Below are positions 1 to 12,000 of a DNA stretch of 64,000 bases, piece by piece; position 1 is the first letter of the stretch, and each line of letters starts with the position of its first letter. Origin of the DNA: Lytechinus variegatus (taxonomy: Eukaryota; Echinodermata; Echinoidea; Temnopleuroida; Toxopneustidae). The DNA is taken from positions 6,561,208 to 6,625,207 of the forward strand of contig NC_054755.1 in NCBI RefSeq assembly GCF_018143015.1, in the 5' to 3' direction. Both the position numbers and the translations under genes were made by a program. The notes beneath the pieces were generated by a model. That model had not been told where the DNA came from. It searched no databases and worked only from the letters and a program-made list of their open reading frames with translations.

Positions 1-556
1 AGAGTAGCGATGAGTGGTTTGAAGGTTAGTATGTCAATTAGTTCATTTTAATGACTTGGGTATTCCTTTATAAGAATAAGAGATTTTCTGAAAATAGCAG
101 TAAGTCCTATCATAATACAGGCCTGCACATCCGTACCAGAACTCACTCCCCCCCCCCTTCCTCCCACCAACAGAGCACACAGAGTTGGAGGGTTTTCTTG
201 TTAGGCACCTCGTCAAAAGTTGGAGCTGCATCATTGCTCCAAGGAACCTGCAAGTAGCTATATTTTCACATTTGATGATAGACAAAACAATTGCACATAT
301 GAGAGAGCTATGGCAGGGGGCCTAATTTCAATTTCTTTCTTACAGATAACAGCAGTTTCTTACTGTAAGAGATATTGATAGAGGTTCTTGTAACTCACCA
401 TGTACATACATTTCCCACTCCTTGTTTTTACACTGTACACTCCATTTTTCTCACTATTTACAGCAAGGGCCTGCTGTGGCTGAGATGATGGAGATACTAG
501 GAGGAGAGGAGACGGTCAGGAGACTGAAGACGGCTCTTAATCATCTCCAAAGATAG
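1..556 (+). CDS. C-terminal exons of an unrecognised protein (partial)
   Basis: Three exons join in one frame: 1-24 (donor GTTAGT at 25), 174-253 (acceptor after a long pyrimidine run, donor GTAGCT at 254) and 464-556 (acceptor TTTACAG, stop TAG at 554-556). Phases fit (1, then 0). The visible tail is 64 residues, with peptide segments SSDEWFEEHTELEGF, LVRHLVKSWSCIIAPRNLQ and a charged helical end with GGEETVRRLK and LNHLQR. It looks like the helical C-terminus of a larger intracellular protein, but I do not recognise the family. The 5' part lies outside the window. The very short introns (149 and 210 bp) contrast with the long introns of the other genes here. No signal peptide or membrane segment lies in the visible part. 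The structure rests on splice-phase agreement, not on similarity. Confidence 0.6.
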
Positions 557-1362
557 CATCTCGTCTAGGTCTCGCGACTTTGGATATCTGTAATTTCCAT
601 GCCATCCAGTGAATCTGAGATGAGACCAGCCAATGGTAAAGGGAGATTGAGAGACACAGCATGAAGGCAACCTGTCATGAAGCCTTGTTGGTTATAGCTG
701 AGACTGAGAAGCATGAATTATGTACAAGCATCCTGATAAGACAGATTTGGATCATTGACTGATCTGCAGTCTCGCTCCCAGCTTTGATTCACACCCTGAT
801 ACTGAGTTACCATAAAGATTTGCTTTTTATTATGCTAAATACCAGTCACTAATGGACTCATTGCGGTTATCCGGTAGATCTAATGAAGAGCACATTTCAA
901 AAGAATATAGTATATGACTTATCAAGACCAGGGATGAATCCAGGATTTTCAAAAAGGGAGGTGGCTCATTTTGTCCACTGAAAATTTGACAAGCAAATAA
1001 AGAAAAGGTCCCCACTTTCAAAGGGGGGGATACTTAGGTGAAAACTGCACATTTACATTACAAATTTTTATTATGGCTCTCTCATGGGCCGGATATGCCC
1101 CCCCCCCCCTGGATTCGCCACTGATCAAGAAATCTTTCATCAAAGTTGGTGCTTATGTCAAGGAATATCAAAACACCTTGTCATTTGAGTTCAAATGACC
1201 TTCTTCTGTGCAGAATGGAACTATGAATTGGCCTATTGCCCATTGAACATATTAATACAGCTAAATCTAAGAAAATTGTCGTCTGCGCCCCCTATATTTC
1301 AAATTCCTGGATTCGCCACTGTATCATGTTTGGCTAGATATTGAATTATGACCTCGTCACGC
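557..1362. other. Probable 3' UTR and repeat-bearing spacer
   Basis: This follows the stop codon of the first gene. AATAAA-like signals occur near 996 and again near 2116 and 2541, so the 3' end is not decided. A repeat with a C-run and the words 'GGATTCGCCACTGATCAAGA' at about 1063-1145 recurs at 1724-1800, so the copies flank the SINE-bearing segment. No coding exon is visible. Confidence 0.4.
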
Positions 1363-1413
1363 TGGCAAAACCAACTCGATACCATAAAAGTTATTATGTT
1401 ATTACCAATGACA

Positions 1414-1700
1414 TGGAGCATTGTGGCCCAGTGGATTAGTCTCTGGAATTTGAAACACAGGGTCATGGGTTCGAATCCCAACCATTTTCTTCAGCAAGAA
1501 ATTTATCCACACTGTGCTGCACTTGACCCAGGTGAGGTGAATGGCTACCTGGTAGGATTTATTCCTTGAACGCTTTAGCGCCTATTAATATGGTGGCTCA
1601 GCTACAGCCGGGGTATTGATATGATACCAAGTATCAAAGCGCAGTTGAGTATATGCACATATAACTGCGCTATATAAGTGGACATATCATTATTATAACC
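1414..1700 (+). mobile_element. tRNA-derived SINE
   Basis: The head shows a pol III A box (TGGCCCAGTGG, about 1424) and a B box (GGTTCGAATCCCA, about 1470). The body has CACTTGACCCAGGTGAGG and ATTCCTTGAACGC, and the tail ends near CGCTATATAAGTGGACA. Body and tail words recur at 3722, 4868 and 17640. It abuts the half-unit of the 94-bp palindromic repeat at about 1357-1413, cut at its centre, so it appears to have inserted into that older repeat. Confidence 0.7.
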
Positions 1701-1800
1701 TCGGCATATTTACCGTAAAAAAAATTATTATGGCTCTCTCATGGGCCAGATGTGGCCCCCCCCCCTGGATTCGCCACTGATCAAGACATCTTTCATCAAC

Positions 1801-3200
1801 GTTGATGACAGTTTCTTTGGTATGACAGTACCATTGGGGTTCAACTTTGTACATCAGTGAGAATCAGTACCTTAGTAAACAATTATGACATTTTATTATA
1901 TACAAAGTATTTTTCTTGTAACTTTTTGTTATTTTGTACTAATAATATAAACTGTAAGTTTTCTGGCAGGAAGTATGGCCGGGGTGTTCCATAAACCTGT
2001 GCATGATGTTGCACATTGCTTTATATAAGACTGGAATATAAATGCCATAACTTTTTTTCTAATTATGTTTAACTTTAAAGGCAAAGTCCACCCCAACAAG
2101 AAGTTGATGTGAAGAAATAAAGCAATATCAAACAAACATAGCACTGAATATTTCAATACAAGATCGGTTGTATATTGATAAGAAAGTTATGGTTTAAGTT
2201 TGTTTCATTTCTTTAAAAACACTTTTATTCACATCCTAGTCAGTTTGCAAATGACAAAGCCAATTATGTCACACTGTCACAAGGTCTTATGTTTATTATT
2301 GTATGACATATTTTATCAACTTGATGCTGAAAAGATTCTTGCCATAATCTCAATGGATTAAAGTTATGATGATTTTATATTTTCCATGAGGAATCAAATA
2401 GTCAGACCATCTTCTATTTTATTGAAAAAGAGGGAATATTTTATATTTCATTTAATGAAATGTGAAAGAAATAGCCATTGGGTGGCATCATCAGTATCCT
2501 TGTTTGTATGCTGTCTTGGATGTGCTCATGAATGATTGGTGAATAAAGTGCAACTTCAAATCTTATAATTTTCTGATTTTACATAAAGTATGATTTTGAT
2601 GCAAATTTCAGCTTTATGTTTGCTTGATTTTTCTCTGTTGAAATCAATTTTTTTTTATCATATGGACTTGGCCTTCAACAAAGTAAATTTGGCTTGCCAT
2701 ATATTCCTTCATTCTACAGATCATTCATTACTGTAGAAACAGCTCCATGAAACACCGCCTTTGGAATTAAAATGTTTTGGGCAATATAGCTTAATTTTGT
2801 GAAAACAATGTTGCAAAAGTTAAGACAGAGATTATAAGAGTTGGAGAGGTAAATTGCCATTTATCCCAATTGCCATTTATCCCACTTACCATTTAGTATG
2901 AGTTTGGGTTAGGCCATTTGGCACCCATGTCATTTAAGGGGTTCCATGACATTTGCTCCAGGAACAATTGCTCTGATAAAAAAAATCAGCACGTTGAGCC
3001 AAACATGAAATCTTACCTCCAAAACTATATCAAACTTTACTCCTAATGTTTTCATTATTTCTGAACTAGAAATACTCTATTACAATCCTATCGCTAACCC
3101 CATGCCCTCTCAGATGTTAAGCCTTTAGCAAATGTCGCAGGAGTATATCTTTTGTCACCCATTTAATGTCCACTTGGTCTAACACTAGTTAATCTACACC
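1801..3200. other. Spacer with no gene seen
   Basis: AT-rich sequence with many stops in all frames. A diverged stretch near 2850-2990 (GCCATTTATCCC repeated, then GGTTCCATGACATTTGCTCC) belongs to the CTCC-GGCGACAATTGCT repeat family seen at 3408 and 20990. Confidence 0.4.
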
Positions 3201-3201
3201 C

Positions 3202-3361
3202 CGGGGGCCCGTTTCATAAAGAGCTGCAACTGTTGTAATTTTGCCATCATGGCAACTACCATGGTAGCAGGGCTCAGCAGCCAATCAAAATCAAGGTTAC
3301 CATGGTAGTTGTCATAATGGCAAAGTTACAACAGTTGCAGCTCTATGAAACGGGCCCCTGG
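3202..3361. mobile_element. Palindromic MITE (GGGCCCGTTTCATA type)
   Basis: The ends are inverted copies (GGGGCCCGTTTCATA) and the inverted repeat runs inward through AGCTGCAACTGTTGTAA and ACCATGGTAG, leaving a short centre. Elements with the same GTTTCATAAA end lie at 46717 and 53237. There is no coding capacity. Confidence 0.75.
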
Positions 3362-3407
3362 TTTGTCATCTTATCATTTGGTCTCATCTCACCTATTCTA
3401 ATCCTAC

Positions 3408-3597
3408 TTCATCAACGGTGACACAAAATTTGCTCCGGCGACAATTGCTGCGGGCTTTATTTCGTCGAAGATATAGGGATTTATGTTAGGTTTAGGATTA
3501 GGTTTAAAGTATGGTGTGGTGTTAAATCTAGGGTTGAAGTTGGCAATTCCATTAGCGTGTGGAATTTGCAGTGGAGCAAATGTCATGGGACCTCACC
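3408..3597. repeat. Dispersed repeat with CTCCGGCGACAATTGCT ends
   Basis: One end reads TGCTCCGGCGACAATTGCT, and the other reads GGAGCAAATGTCATG. The interior is rich in TTAGGTTTAGGATTAGG-like words. A second copy, in the other orientation and split by another MITE, lies at 20990-21520. Confidence 0.55.
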
Positions 3598-3721
3598 AAC
3601 AACCATTCCGTCTACTAACCATTTGGTATAACTGCCTCGAAGCCCACTTACTGTTATGGCTGCTTACAAGTTAGGCTATGCACATTTCATCTAATATTAA
3701 CTTGGTTTAACACCACTTAAA

Positions 3722-4022
3722 TTGTGGAAGCACTGTGGTGTAGTGGTTCTGACTCTCGACTTGTAATCAGAGGGTTGTATGTTTGAATCCCACCATGGCC
3801 TAGCGTCCTTTTGGCTAGGCTTCAATCCACACTTTGCCACTCTCACCCAGGTGCTAATTGGGTACTGGTAGGAAACAACCGTCATTGTGGTTGGTTTAGC
3901 AAGTGTATGTCTAATAGGCTGCTAAAAAAAGCTTATGAATCCAGTGACCAGGTAATAATAATTGTGAAGCACTTTGAGCAGTCGTAGATTGATATTGAGC
4001 TATATGAAATACCAATTAATAT
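3722..4022 (+). mobile_element. tRNA-derived SINE
   Basis: The tRNA-like head has an A-box-like TGGTGTAGTGGTTC and a B box GTTTGAATCCCAC. The body shares ACCCAGGTGCTAATTGGG with the other SINEs, and the tail ends at GAGCTATATGAAATACC. It looks near full length. The anticodon region does not fold cleanly, so it is not called a tRNA gene. Confidence 0.7.
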
Positions 4023-4284
4023 TATCACTTTGTCTATTCGATTAGATTAATTAAATTCATATTTGACAAAGTGCAATATGATAATTTGATGAAGTGGATA
4101 TTAAACCATCTGGGATTTAGACTAAATGAGAGACCAAGTGAGTATTGATAGACCAAGGCATCTTTGAAGCAACCGGTAATTATCCCAATCAATAGTAGAC
4201 AAAGAAGGTTTAGCCATGGTGGCATTAGACAATCGGAGTAAGTGGAATATTGATTGGAAAAGGGGGAGGTAATGGGTATGGTCA

Positions 4285-4862
4285 TTTTGATGATAGTATT
4301 GATGGTGATGGTGGTGGTGATGATGGCAATGATGATGATGATGGTGATGATGATGGTGATGATGATGGTGATGATGATGATGGTGATGGTGATGATGATG
4401 ATGGTGATGATGGTGATGATGATGATGAATATGATGGTGATTATGATGATGGTGAAGATGATGATGATGATGCTGATGGTGGTGAAGATGATGATGATGA
4501 TGAAGATGATGATGATGGTGAAGATGATGATGATGGTGAAGATGATGGTGAAGATGGTGAAGATGATGATGATGAAGATGGTGAAGATGATGATGATGAT
4601 GTGAATATGATGATGATGATGGTGAAGATGATGATGATGATGGTGAAGATGATGATGATGATGAAGATGATGATGATGAGGAGGAGGATGATGGAGCTAG
4701 TGATAGTGATGATGATGATGGAGGTAATGATAGTGATGATGATGTTGGTAATGGTGATTATGATGATGAAGATGGTGGTGGTAATGATGGTAGTGATGAG
4801 GGTGTTGGTGGTGTTATGATTGTTACGACAGTGATAATGATGGTAGTGATGAAAGTAAATGG
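4285..4862. repeat. (GAT)n microsatellite, imperfect
   Basis: About 570 bp of GAT/GGT/GAA triplets. It gives long open frames of Asp/Gly or of Met/Val; these are artefacts of the repeat. Confidence 0.95.
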
Positions 4863-4867
4863 ATACC

Positions 4868-4985
4868 AGTACGAAATAATTCCTTAAAAGCTGTGTGCGC
4901 TATGAACGCCTAGCTTAGCTGGGTAATATAGGACTGCCTTGAGCACTTAACAAGGTGGATATGTGCGCAATATAAATACCCTATA
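4868..4985 (+). mobile_element. 3' end of a SINE
   Basis: AATTCCTTAAAAGCTGTG, GCGCTATGAACGCC and GTGCGCAATATAAATACC match the tail of the SINE at 1414. The tRNA-like head is missing, so the copy is 5' truncated or its head is lost in the microsatellite. Confidence 0.5.
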
Positions 4986-5213
4986 TTATTATGTTGAGGA
5001 GGAGGATGAAGATGATGATGTTGCTGATGGTGGTTGTGATGACCATAATAATGATGTTTGTGATGGTGGTGGATATGATAATGACGATAATAGTGAAAAT
5101 GTAGGTAATGGTGATGATGATGGTGATGATTGTTGTAGTGATGGTGGTGAAGGTAAAAATGATGATGATGATGATGATGATAATGATGATGACCATGATG
5201 ATGATGATAATTA
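4986..5213. repeat. (GAT)n microsatellite, second block
   Basis: Imperfect GAT/GGT triplets, separated from the first block by the SINE tail. The open frames here are repeat artefacts. Confidence 0.9.
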
Positions 5214-5451
5214 TCGGGGGCACTGTCATTTCAGGGTGGAAACCATACATGTTCATATATGGACTTTCCAAATGGACCTTTAGGATTTAAGTAATCATCC
5301 TTCGATTTCAAAGCACCCTTCAAAAAAAATTTGTGTCATTTGTTCTCTATCCTAAATAATACCTCAAATATTTAAATTCTATGATTCAAAACCATACACG
5401 TTTCCCGATTTTGGCAATGATGATACACTTTTGACCATAGGCAAGTACAGA

Positions 5452-5693
5452 GCAAAAACTGTGGTGTTAACCGGTGTACATATAGAGGACCACACCAGTT
5501 TTTTTAACCGGTGTTAAATTGGTTGTGCTAGTTTTACACCTATAGGTGTTATTACAACACCCTTTTGCGTTACATTTACACTCTTTGGTGTTATGTTTAA
5601 TCTCTAGGGTGTAATTCTAACACCTCAGGGTGTGGTCCTCTATTAACACAAATTGGTGTCAATTTTAACACCGCAGTTTTTACAGTGTACATT
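5452..5693. mobile_element. MITE with ACTGTGGTGTTAA / TTAACACCGCAGT ends
   Basis: The terminal inverted repeats span about 45 bp: GCAAAAACTGTGGTGTTAA at the left and TTAACACCGCAGTTTTTAC at the right. AGAGGACCACACC and GGTGTGGTCCTCT pair just inside. The interior is built of GGTGTTA words. It is non-coding. Confidence 0.75.
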
Positions 5694-6803
5694 GACAGAT
5701 CCAGGGGCATGTTCGGCCCGTGCCCCCCCCCCCTCTTTTGAGAGCGCAAAATATAAATGTAAATATGCCATTTTTACCCAAGTGTGCCCCACCCCCTCAC
5801 CTCCCTCCCCTGGCTCGAGGTTCAAAGTCCAATAGATTTTCGCATTTTAAAAAATAGAGCACACAGAAGGTGTACTTTTCGATCGTCTGAACGGGTCTAA
5901 CGCTTGCTCGTACTCTATCTTATTATATACCCCATCGATTATGCGCTGTTCGCCCCAGTTTTTATAACACGCCCTAATTTATATCATCTGACATTTGGCG
6001 CTTTTCTCACGACACTATCTTCACACCGGAGTTATTCCATCCTGCAATATTAGTGTTTTGCTAATTGGTTTGATATTTCCTTGAGCTGTCTGCCAAGCGG
6101 AGTTTCTCTACCCCACCCTCCCCCTCTCTCTCTCTCTCTCTCTCTCCCTCCCTCTCTCTCCCTTTATCTAATTCACATTTTTTTAGAAACAGTTTTATTA
6201 AAAACGAATAGAAGAGTTATCCCTAGTCACAATCTATTCATGAATTTGAGATTAACATTTGTCTTTAACTCATTTTAAGAGCAATCTGGACATTTTTATG
6301 TTTGGTACTTTTTTCTTTCAAACCTCTCTGGTTTTTTTCTTAGTTCGTCCTTTCACAAATATTAATAAAAAGTTCCCCTTGTGTGTTCGGATTACCGCCA
6401 GTGGCGTAACTATATGGGGACACCCCCCCCCCTCCCTCCCCCATCGGCTGGCGAGGCGGAGAAAAAGAGGGGGAAAGAAAGAAAAAACAAATGTATTTCC
6501 TCGCACTTCAAACTTTCCGATGACTAGTATACTTCAAGTGAATGCCTCCTTTAAGGTCTGAAAATTAAAATAAAATCCGTTCGTGCTTACATGTACGTTC
6601 GCATTCGTGGATTTGTGAGCTATTTCCGCTCTTCGTGAATTCCTACAGTCTTTAAAATGTACCTTACTTTTGGTCTGAATTTAAAAAAAAACCGTTTTAT
6701 TAGTGAGAGACGGATCATGTTCATGATTATAATGACTAACAAATGTGTTAAGGTGTAATTCTAAAAAAAATAATAATAAATCAGCACGTGCGTTAGATGA
6801 CTA
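5694..6803. other. Spacer with G/C runs and a CT microsatellite
   Basis: It holds C-run repeats near 5720 and 6420, the latter preceded by GCCAGTGGCGTAACTATATG, a common start of G-run elements in this window. A (CT)n tract lies at 6123-6160. No gene is visible. Confidence 0.4.
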
Positions 6804-6806
6804 TGG

Positions 6807-8066
6807 TGCAGGGGCGTCGATCCATTTTTCAGATTGGGGGGCAAAATCATGAATCAACGTTCCACACAAAACAAACAGCCAAACACACACTCACGCACAC
6901 AGGCCTTTTTTTCAACATGTTTTTATTAGGATTTCATTCAAATGAATTACATGTACATAAAATGCAGGTAAATACACAAAAAAATACAAAGTACAATCTT
7001 CATTTCATATCAACAAGGATATGCAAGAAAAAAAAAGTACGTACATATATATTTACCAAGAACTGAAGCAAATAAGGATGGAATGAAACTCCATAAAATT
7101 ATACTTTTACATCTGAAAAAAAGTCCCCAACCCTCTATGTATTTTGATAATAATTAATATTAAATGGCTATATAAATGATTTGCAGGAAAACAGAAATCA
7201 ACCTAAATATATTATTATTGTATCCCATTTTAAATCAATCTTCAACATAACTTTACATAATCATACACACATACACACACCCACCTTAACACCCATACAA
7301 CCATGCACATACCATGCATACGTAAACAAAATGATGTATACAAATCTGTATATATATACATATACACACACACACATATATATATGTCATGAGAAAGAGA
7401 CACGTATCTCACGAACAATTAATGCGAGCGCGAAGCGCGAGCTGAAATTTTTTTAGTATACTGTCCTCAAAACAGGAAAAAGGCACCTCTTTATAGGACT
7501 TTTTGTAGTAACCCATGAGGAGGATGCATATCTCACTACACGAGAGCCGAGAGCGAGCATAAATTTCTTTATATTCTGACCTGAAAGCTTGATATTCTAA
7601 GCATTTTTGTACCAATAAATAAGACAGGTATCTAAAAGAACAATAGATGCGAGGGCGAAACGCGAGCTGAAGCTTCTGAAGTTTAAAATCAAACAAAAGA
7701 TTATTGCAAATCGAAATGGGAGTTCTTTTGAGGTTTAAACCTGCAAACGTGACATTATATTCACCTATTTAATCATAAAAAGTATGGGTTTTTGCTCAAG
7801 AAATCATGAGAGCGCGAAGCGCGAGCTGAAAATTTTTACATTCCAATTGATAATGCTGACATTTTGAGCACGATTTTAGATAAAGAACAAGTTGTGTATC
7901 TCAATCTCGCTCGCTGATTTCTTTGTAACATTACAATCTCATTTTATTTTTGCACTTATACGGAATTATTGGGGGGGGGGCAAAACGATATGTTTGCCCC
8001 ACCAATATTTTCATTGGTGGGGCGATCGCCCCCTGCCCCCCCCCCCCAGAATCGACGCCTCTGCTA
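6807..8066. mobile_element. Non-coding element with GGGGCGTCGATC ends and G/C runs
   Basis: The left end reads GCAGGGGCGTCGATCC and the right end, inverted, reads GCAGAGGCGTCGATTC. Next to the ends are a 6-bp G run (left) and an 8-10-bp G/C run (right). The interior holds three or more copies of GAGCGCGAAGCGCGAGC followed by TGAAAATTTT (about 7425, 7645, 7808). It has no recognisable transposase. A similar AGCTCGCACTTCGCGCTAG word just outside, at 8160, may be part of an older copy. Confidence 0.55.
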
Positions 8067-8310
8067 TGGTGAGATATGTATGATCCTTATAAATTCCTTT
8101 GAAAAAAATAGTCCTCAAAATGTCCCTGTTTCGGGTCAATTTATATAAAAAAAATTCCAGCTCGCACTTCGCGCTAGCAATGTTTTTAGTGAGACATGTA
8201 CTCATGTTGATTATAAAAAATTGTTTATAATGTCCTCTTTTTTAGGTCTGAATATAAACAAATTTTAGCTCGAGTTACTTGATCGGTTCGCCACTGATCA
8301 CCACCTGTTG

Positions 8311-8343
<33 letters not shown>

Positions 8344-9060
8344 CAAACATAAGCCAGCAGCCCGATAAATGTCTGCTGCAGTACCTGTGATGAACCACAG
8401 ATTTAGATATTCGAGGCACAGCAATGTGGACCGGGAAAAGCGAGCGAGCGAAAATATTGTCACTTCTAAAATAATGATAGATATTCAGAGCTTTTCATTT
8501 CCTGACCTTTTTTTTTCTTTCTTTCTTTTTGCTCTGGCTCATATATGGAGGGGGGGTCCAGTGCCCCATGCGCCCTCACCCCACCCCATTTATACCTCAG
8601 TGGCATGTAGCTTCGCAGGAGGTATTCACTCTAAACAATACCTGCAAACTAGACCTTGTCTTGCGGTATACCCGTTGATCGATTTTTGTTATTTTCTATG
8701 AAAGACAGAACTCTGTCTAAGAGTCAAGGTTCGCCGACAATTGTTAAAAGAAAAGCGTCTAAAAGCAGTGAAAAGAAACCCATTCAATAAGTATTTACAC
8801 TCATAATAACTGTAAGTTTCAACCTTTCTTACCGATACGTTTCGCACAATATTATACTCATAACTGCACAATACGTAGTTAGGTATGACTCATATAGAGG
8901 TATAATACTAATTTGTGGTTCGGTATGATCTTTTTGAGACAATGATTTAAAACAACATAGGGAAACTTTTAGAGCCGAAGGTGAATGAGTGATCGAGTCT
9001 TGTGTTTGGTGGATTTTCTTTGCGATTTGAAAGAACCTTTGGTTTTCAAAGTGATTTTAG
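8067..9060. other. Spacer with TA microsatellite
   Basis: A (TA)n tract lies at about 8312-8342. GC runs near 8550-8590 look like another G-run repeat. The last 150 bp may be 5' UTR of the gene whose first candidate start codon is at 9092. Confidence 0.35.
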
Positions 9061-9091
9061 ACGATAATAGACCTAAGGAATTGAACTCCCA

Positions 9092-12000
9092 ATGCGGTTG
9101 ACATCACAACAAGATCAAGGTAACCTTTTCTTTCTTGAGGGAAATGAACATATTAATTCTTGTTATCTATATTTCGTATCCATTGTAGGTATGTAATAAA
9201 AATAATAATACATGTATATAATTAATGATTACATTTTATAGCGCCTTTTCTTGGAAAGGTATTGGGTGTTCATCCTAGTTATGTAATCATGCCCTTTATC
9301 AGAGTTCTATAACGTCACGAGATTTTCGAAATAAAACCAAAATGAAATATTGTTTTTTAGAATGAATTGTTTTATGGATGGCCTAAAACAGATAAGTATG
9401 TTGTGAGATACCACATGATGCCTCATCGCGTAAAGGTTTTATTGTTTCAATGGTTACTTTCCTGTCCGCGTTTATGGGGGTATATAACCAACAACTTCAC
9501 GCATTTCCTCAGCTCCAGGGGCGCGATATTCGGATGGGGTGGTCAAGAACAGAGGGGGGGGGGGACTGATAGAAAGAAATTGTAAGATAGAAAGGAAGCT
9601 CAGTAACAAAAAGGATGTCGTATAGTCGTTTGCTCTTTATGACCCTTATTAATCAATTGAAACAAAATGACATCGCGTTTAGGTCTTAAATTGCCGCCAT
9701 TAAAAATTACCTGTCGCTTCCCCTTTAGACCTACATGCATAAGGAAAATGACTCTGGAGCAGGTAAGTGTCGTCGAGACGTAGGCCTATAACTTTTTCAT
9801 AGTTTTCACCTTTATAACAATTGCTGAAAGTTGGGGATTCTGAATAACCTGAAACTCGAAGTTCCTCATCGAATGGTCGTGTAGACACTCGTCCATCCCA
9901 GCATCTCAGGTTCCACACACGATGGGCCATATCATGACACCGGTGGGCGAGCAGGCTAACCCGAGCTACATCTCACTCCTTAAACGGGCCTCGTTCAGGA
10001 GACAGCCCGCCTACGTCAAGGTAAGTTGCGACGCGCATGCGTCATGAGTGTCAGATCTCGCGTCTTTTTAATCATGTTGGCGCAAGATAATGCGTCAGAT
10101 AAATTTTATCCACAATAATAACACAAGCTTACTAAATTAATTCACTGATCATTATGGAATATTACTGAAAATCATAAATTTGCATTGCTATGATTTTTAT
10201 CGGTACGCCGTGAATCGCGATTTCCGTTAAAGGGGAATGAAACCTTTGGAACAAATAGGCTTGTGTAGAAACAGAAAAATCAAAGAATAAGAATAAAGAA
10301 AGTTTGAGAAAAATCGGACAAATAATGAGAAAGTTATGAGCATTTGAATATTGCAATCACTAATGCTATGGAGATCCTCCCATTGGCAATGCGACAAGGA
10401 AGTGTGATGTCACTGATGAACAACTTTCCCTTTGGTGGACTATAAAATACCCTCAAAATGTCTCTTTTTGCTTTTTCTTATGATGATACAAACTTTCTAT
10501 CCATGATGTATTCTAAAAAATATGTATTACATGCCCTCATGTAGAATGAACACATGATCTATGGATAGATGTGATAAAATCAGCAATTCAAGTGAAATAT
10601 ATACTAAAGTAATGGGGAGAGTTGTTCACAAGTGACATCACACATCTTTGTCGCATTGCCAATTTGCTATCTCCATAGCATTAGTGATCACAATATTCAA
10701 ATGCTCATAACTTTCTCATTATTTGTCCGATTTTTCTCAAACTTCTGTTGATCTGTTTCTTTGATTTTTCTGTTTTCACACAAGCTATCTTGTTTCATTG
10801 GTTTCATTCTCCGTTAAATACACTCAATATAATTTAGCACACAGCTTCATCAAGTTAAGTTGAATGTTACTTCAGGAAAATAAACGTGGAATAAGGGCAT
10901 GGGTCTCTTTCCATTTTCATTTCAACTCGCCGCTTAAAGGGACAAAGAATTACATTTTTTCAAAAATTGAATAGTTTGTGAATAATATATTTGTATGATT
11001 GGCGGAATTGGGGTTTGGAAAGACACCCATTATTCTTCTATCTGAAACTCTTCCAGGTGGCTGCTAAGATCGAGGAAGAGATTCGAATCCGTGATCTTCA
11101 GGCGAAGTCTCTGCTGACCCGAGTAAACCAACTCAAGAACCATTACTCAGATGAGATCCATTACGTCACAAAGAATATCGAATGGAAGATGGGAGGTAAG
11201 ATATGTTACAGTTACACCAACGTAATATCCCAGGCTCCCGTCTTACAAAGAGTTGTGATTGATCCGATCGACCGCAACTATGAAAAGCCAATAACGTCAA
11301 TCTAAAATGCATATTTTTTCAAAATGCGTTCTAGATATCATACATTCGTATTTTCTTGAAAATCAAGTGTGCTTGTCTTTGCTAATACTGTAAAAATATT
11401 ATTGGGTAAAATTTTTACCACCAAGAGAGTAATTATGTGTCAACCGTCAGTCACACCAACGAAACCGACTCCAAACCGACTGAGGATATGTCAATCGCAA
11501 TAACGTAATAGGCCCGTTTTCTGATAGCAGGTTTAGCTTAAACTCAGGTTTAAAGTTGTGGTTTAAGTATGGATAGCCAATTGTTACATAAATCACTAAC
11601 AGTAGAGATATCATACTTCAGCTCATTTGGCTCTCAAGTCATTCATAATTGTCTAGGAAGTATAAATAGATGATTGTCTTCACCATCGATGAATCAGGAA
11701 AGAGCACAAAAGAAACATACAACTTCATATTTTTTTTATGCTTTTGGCTTTCCATACTTAAACCACAGCTTTAAACCTGAGTTTAGTTAAACCTGCTATC
11801 GCAATAACTTTGATCGGTTTGGATTCAGGTTCGCTGTTGTGACCGTATCACAGACAAAACATATCTTAAACGTCAACACTCTGGAATCAATATTAGAGTG
11901 CATTGACCTCAATTATACAGACGCTGTTAATCCATGGATCGGATAAATCCCTCGGTAAATTGCCGATTCGCCGTTTCGTCTATTAGTCTCACTCCATAAG

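Noticed and set aside
4250-4819. 189-residue Asp-rich open frame
   Set aside because: It is entirely a (GAT)n microsatellite; the overlapping Met/Val frame is equally long.
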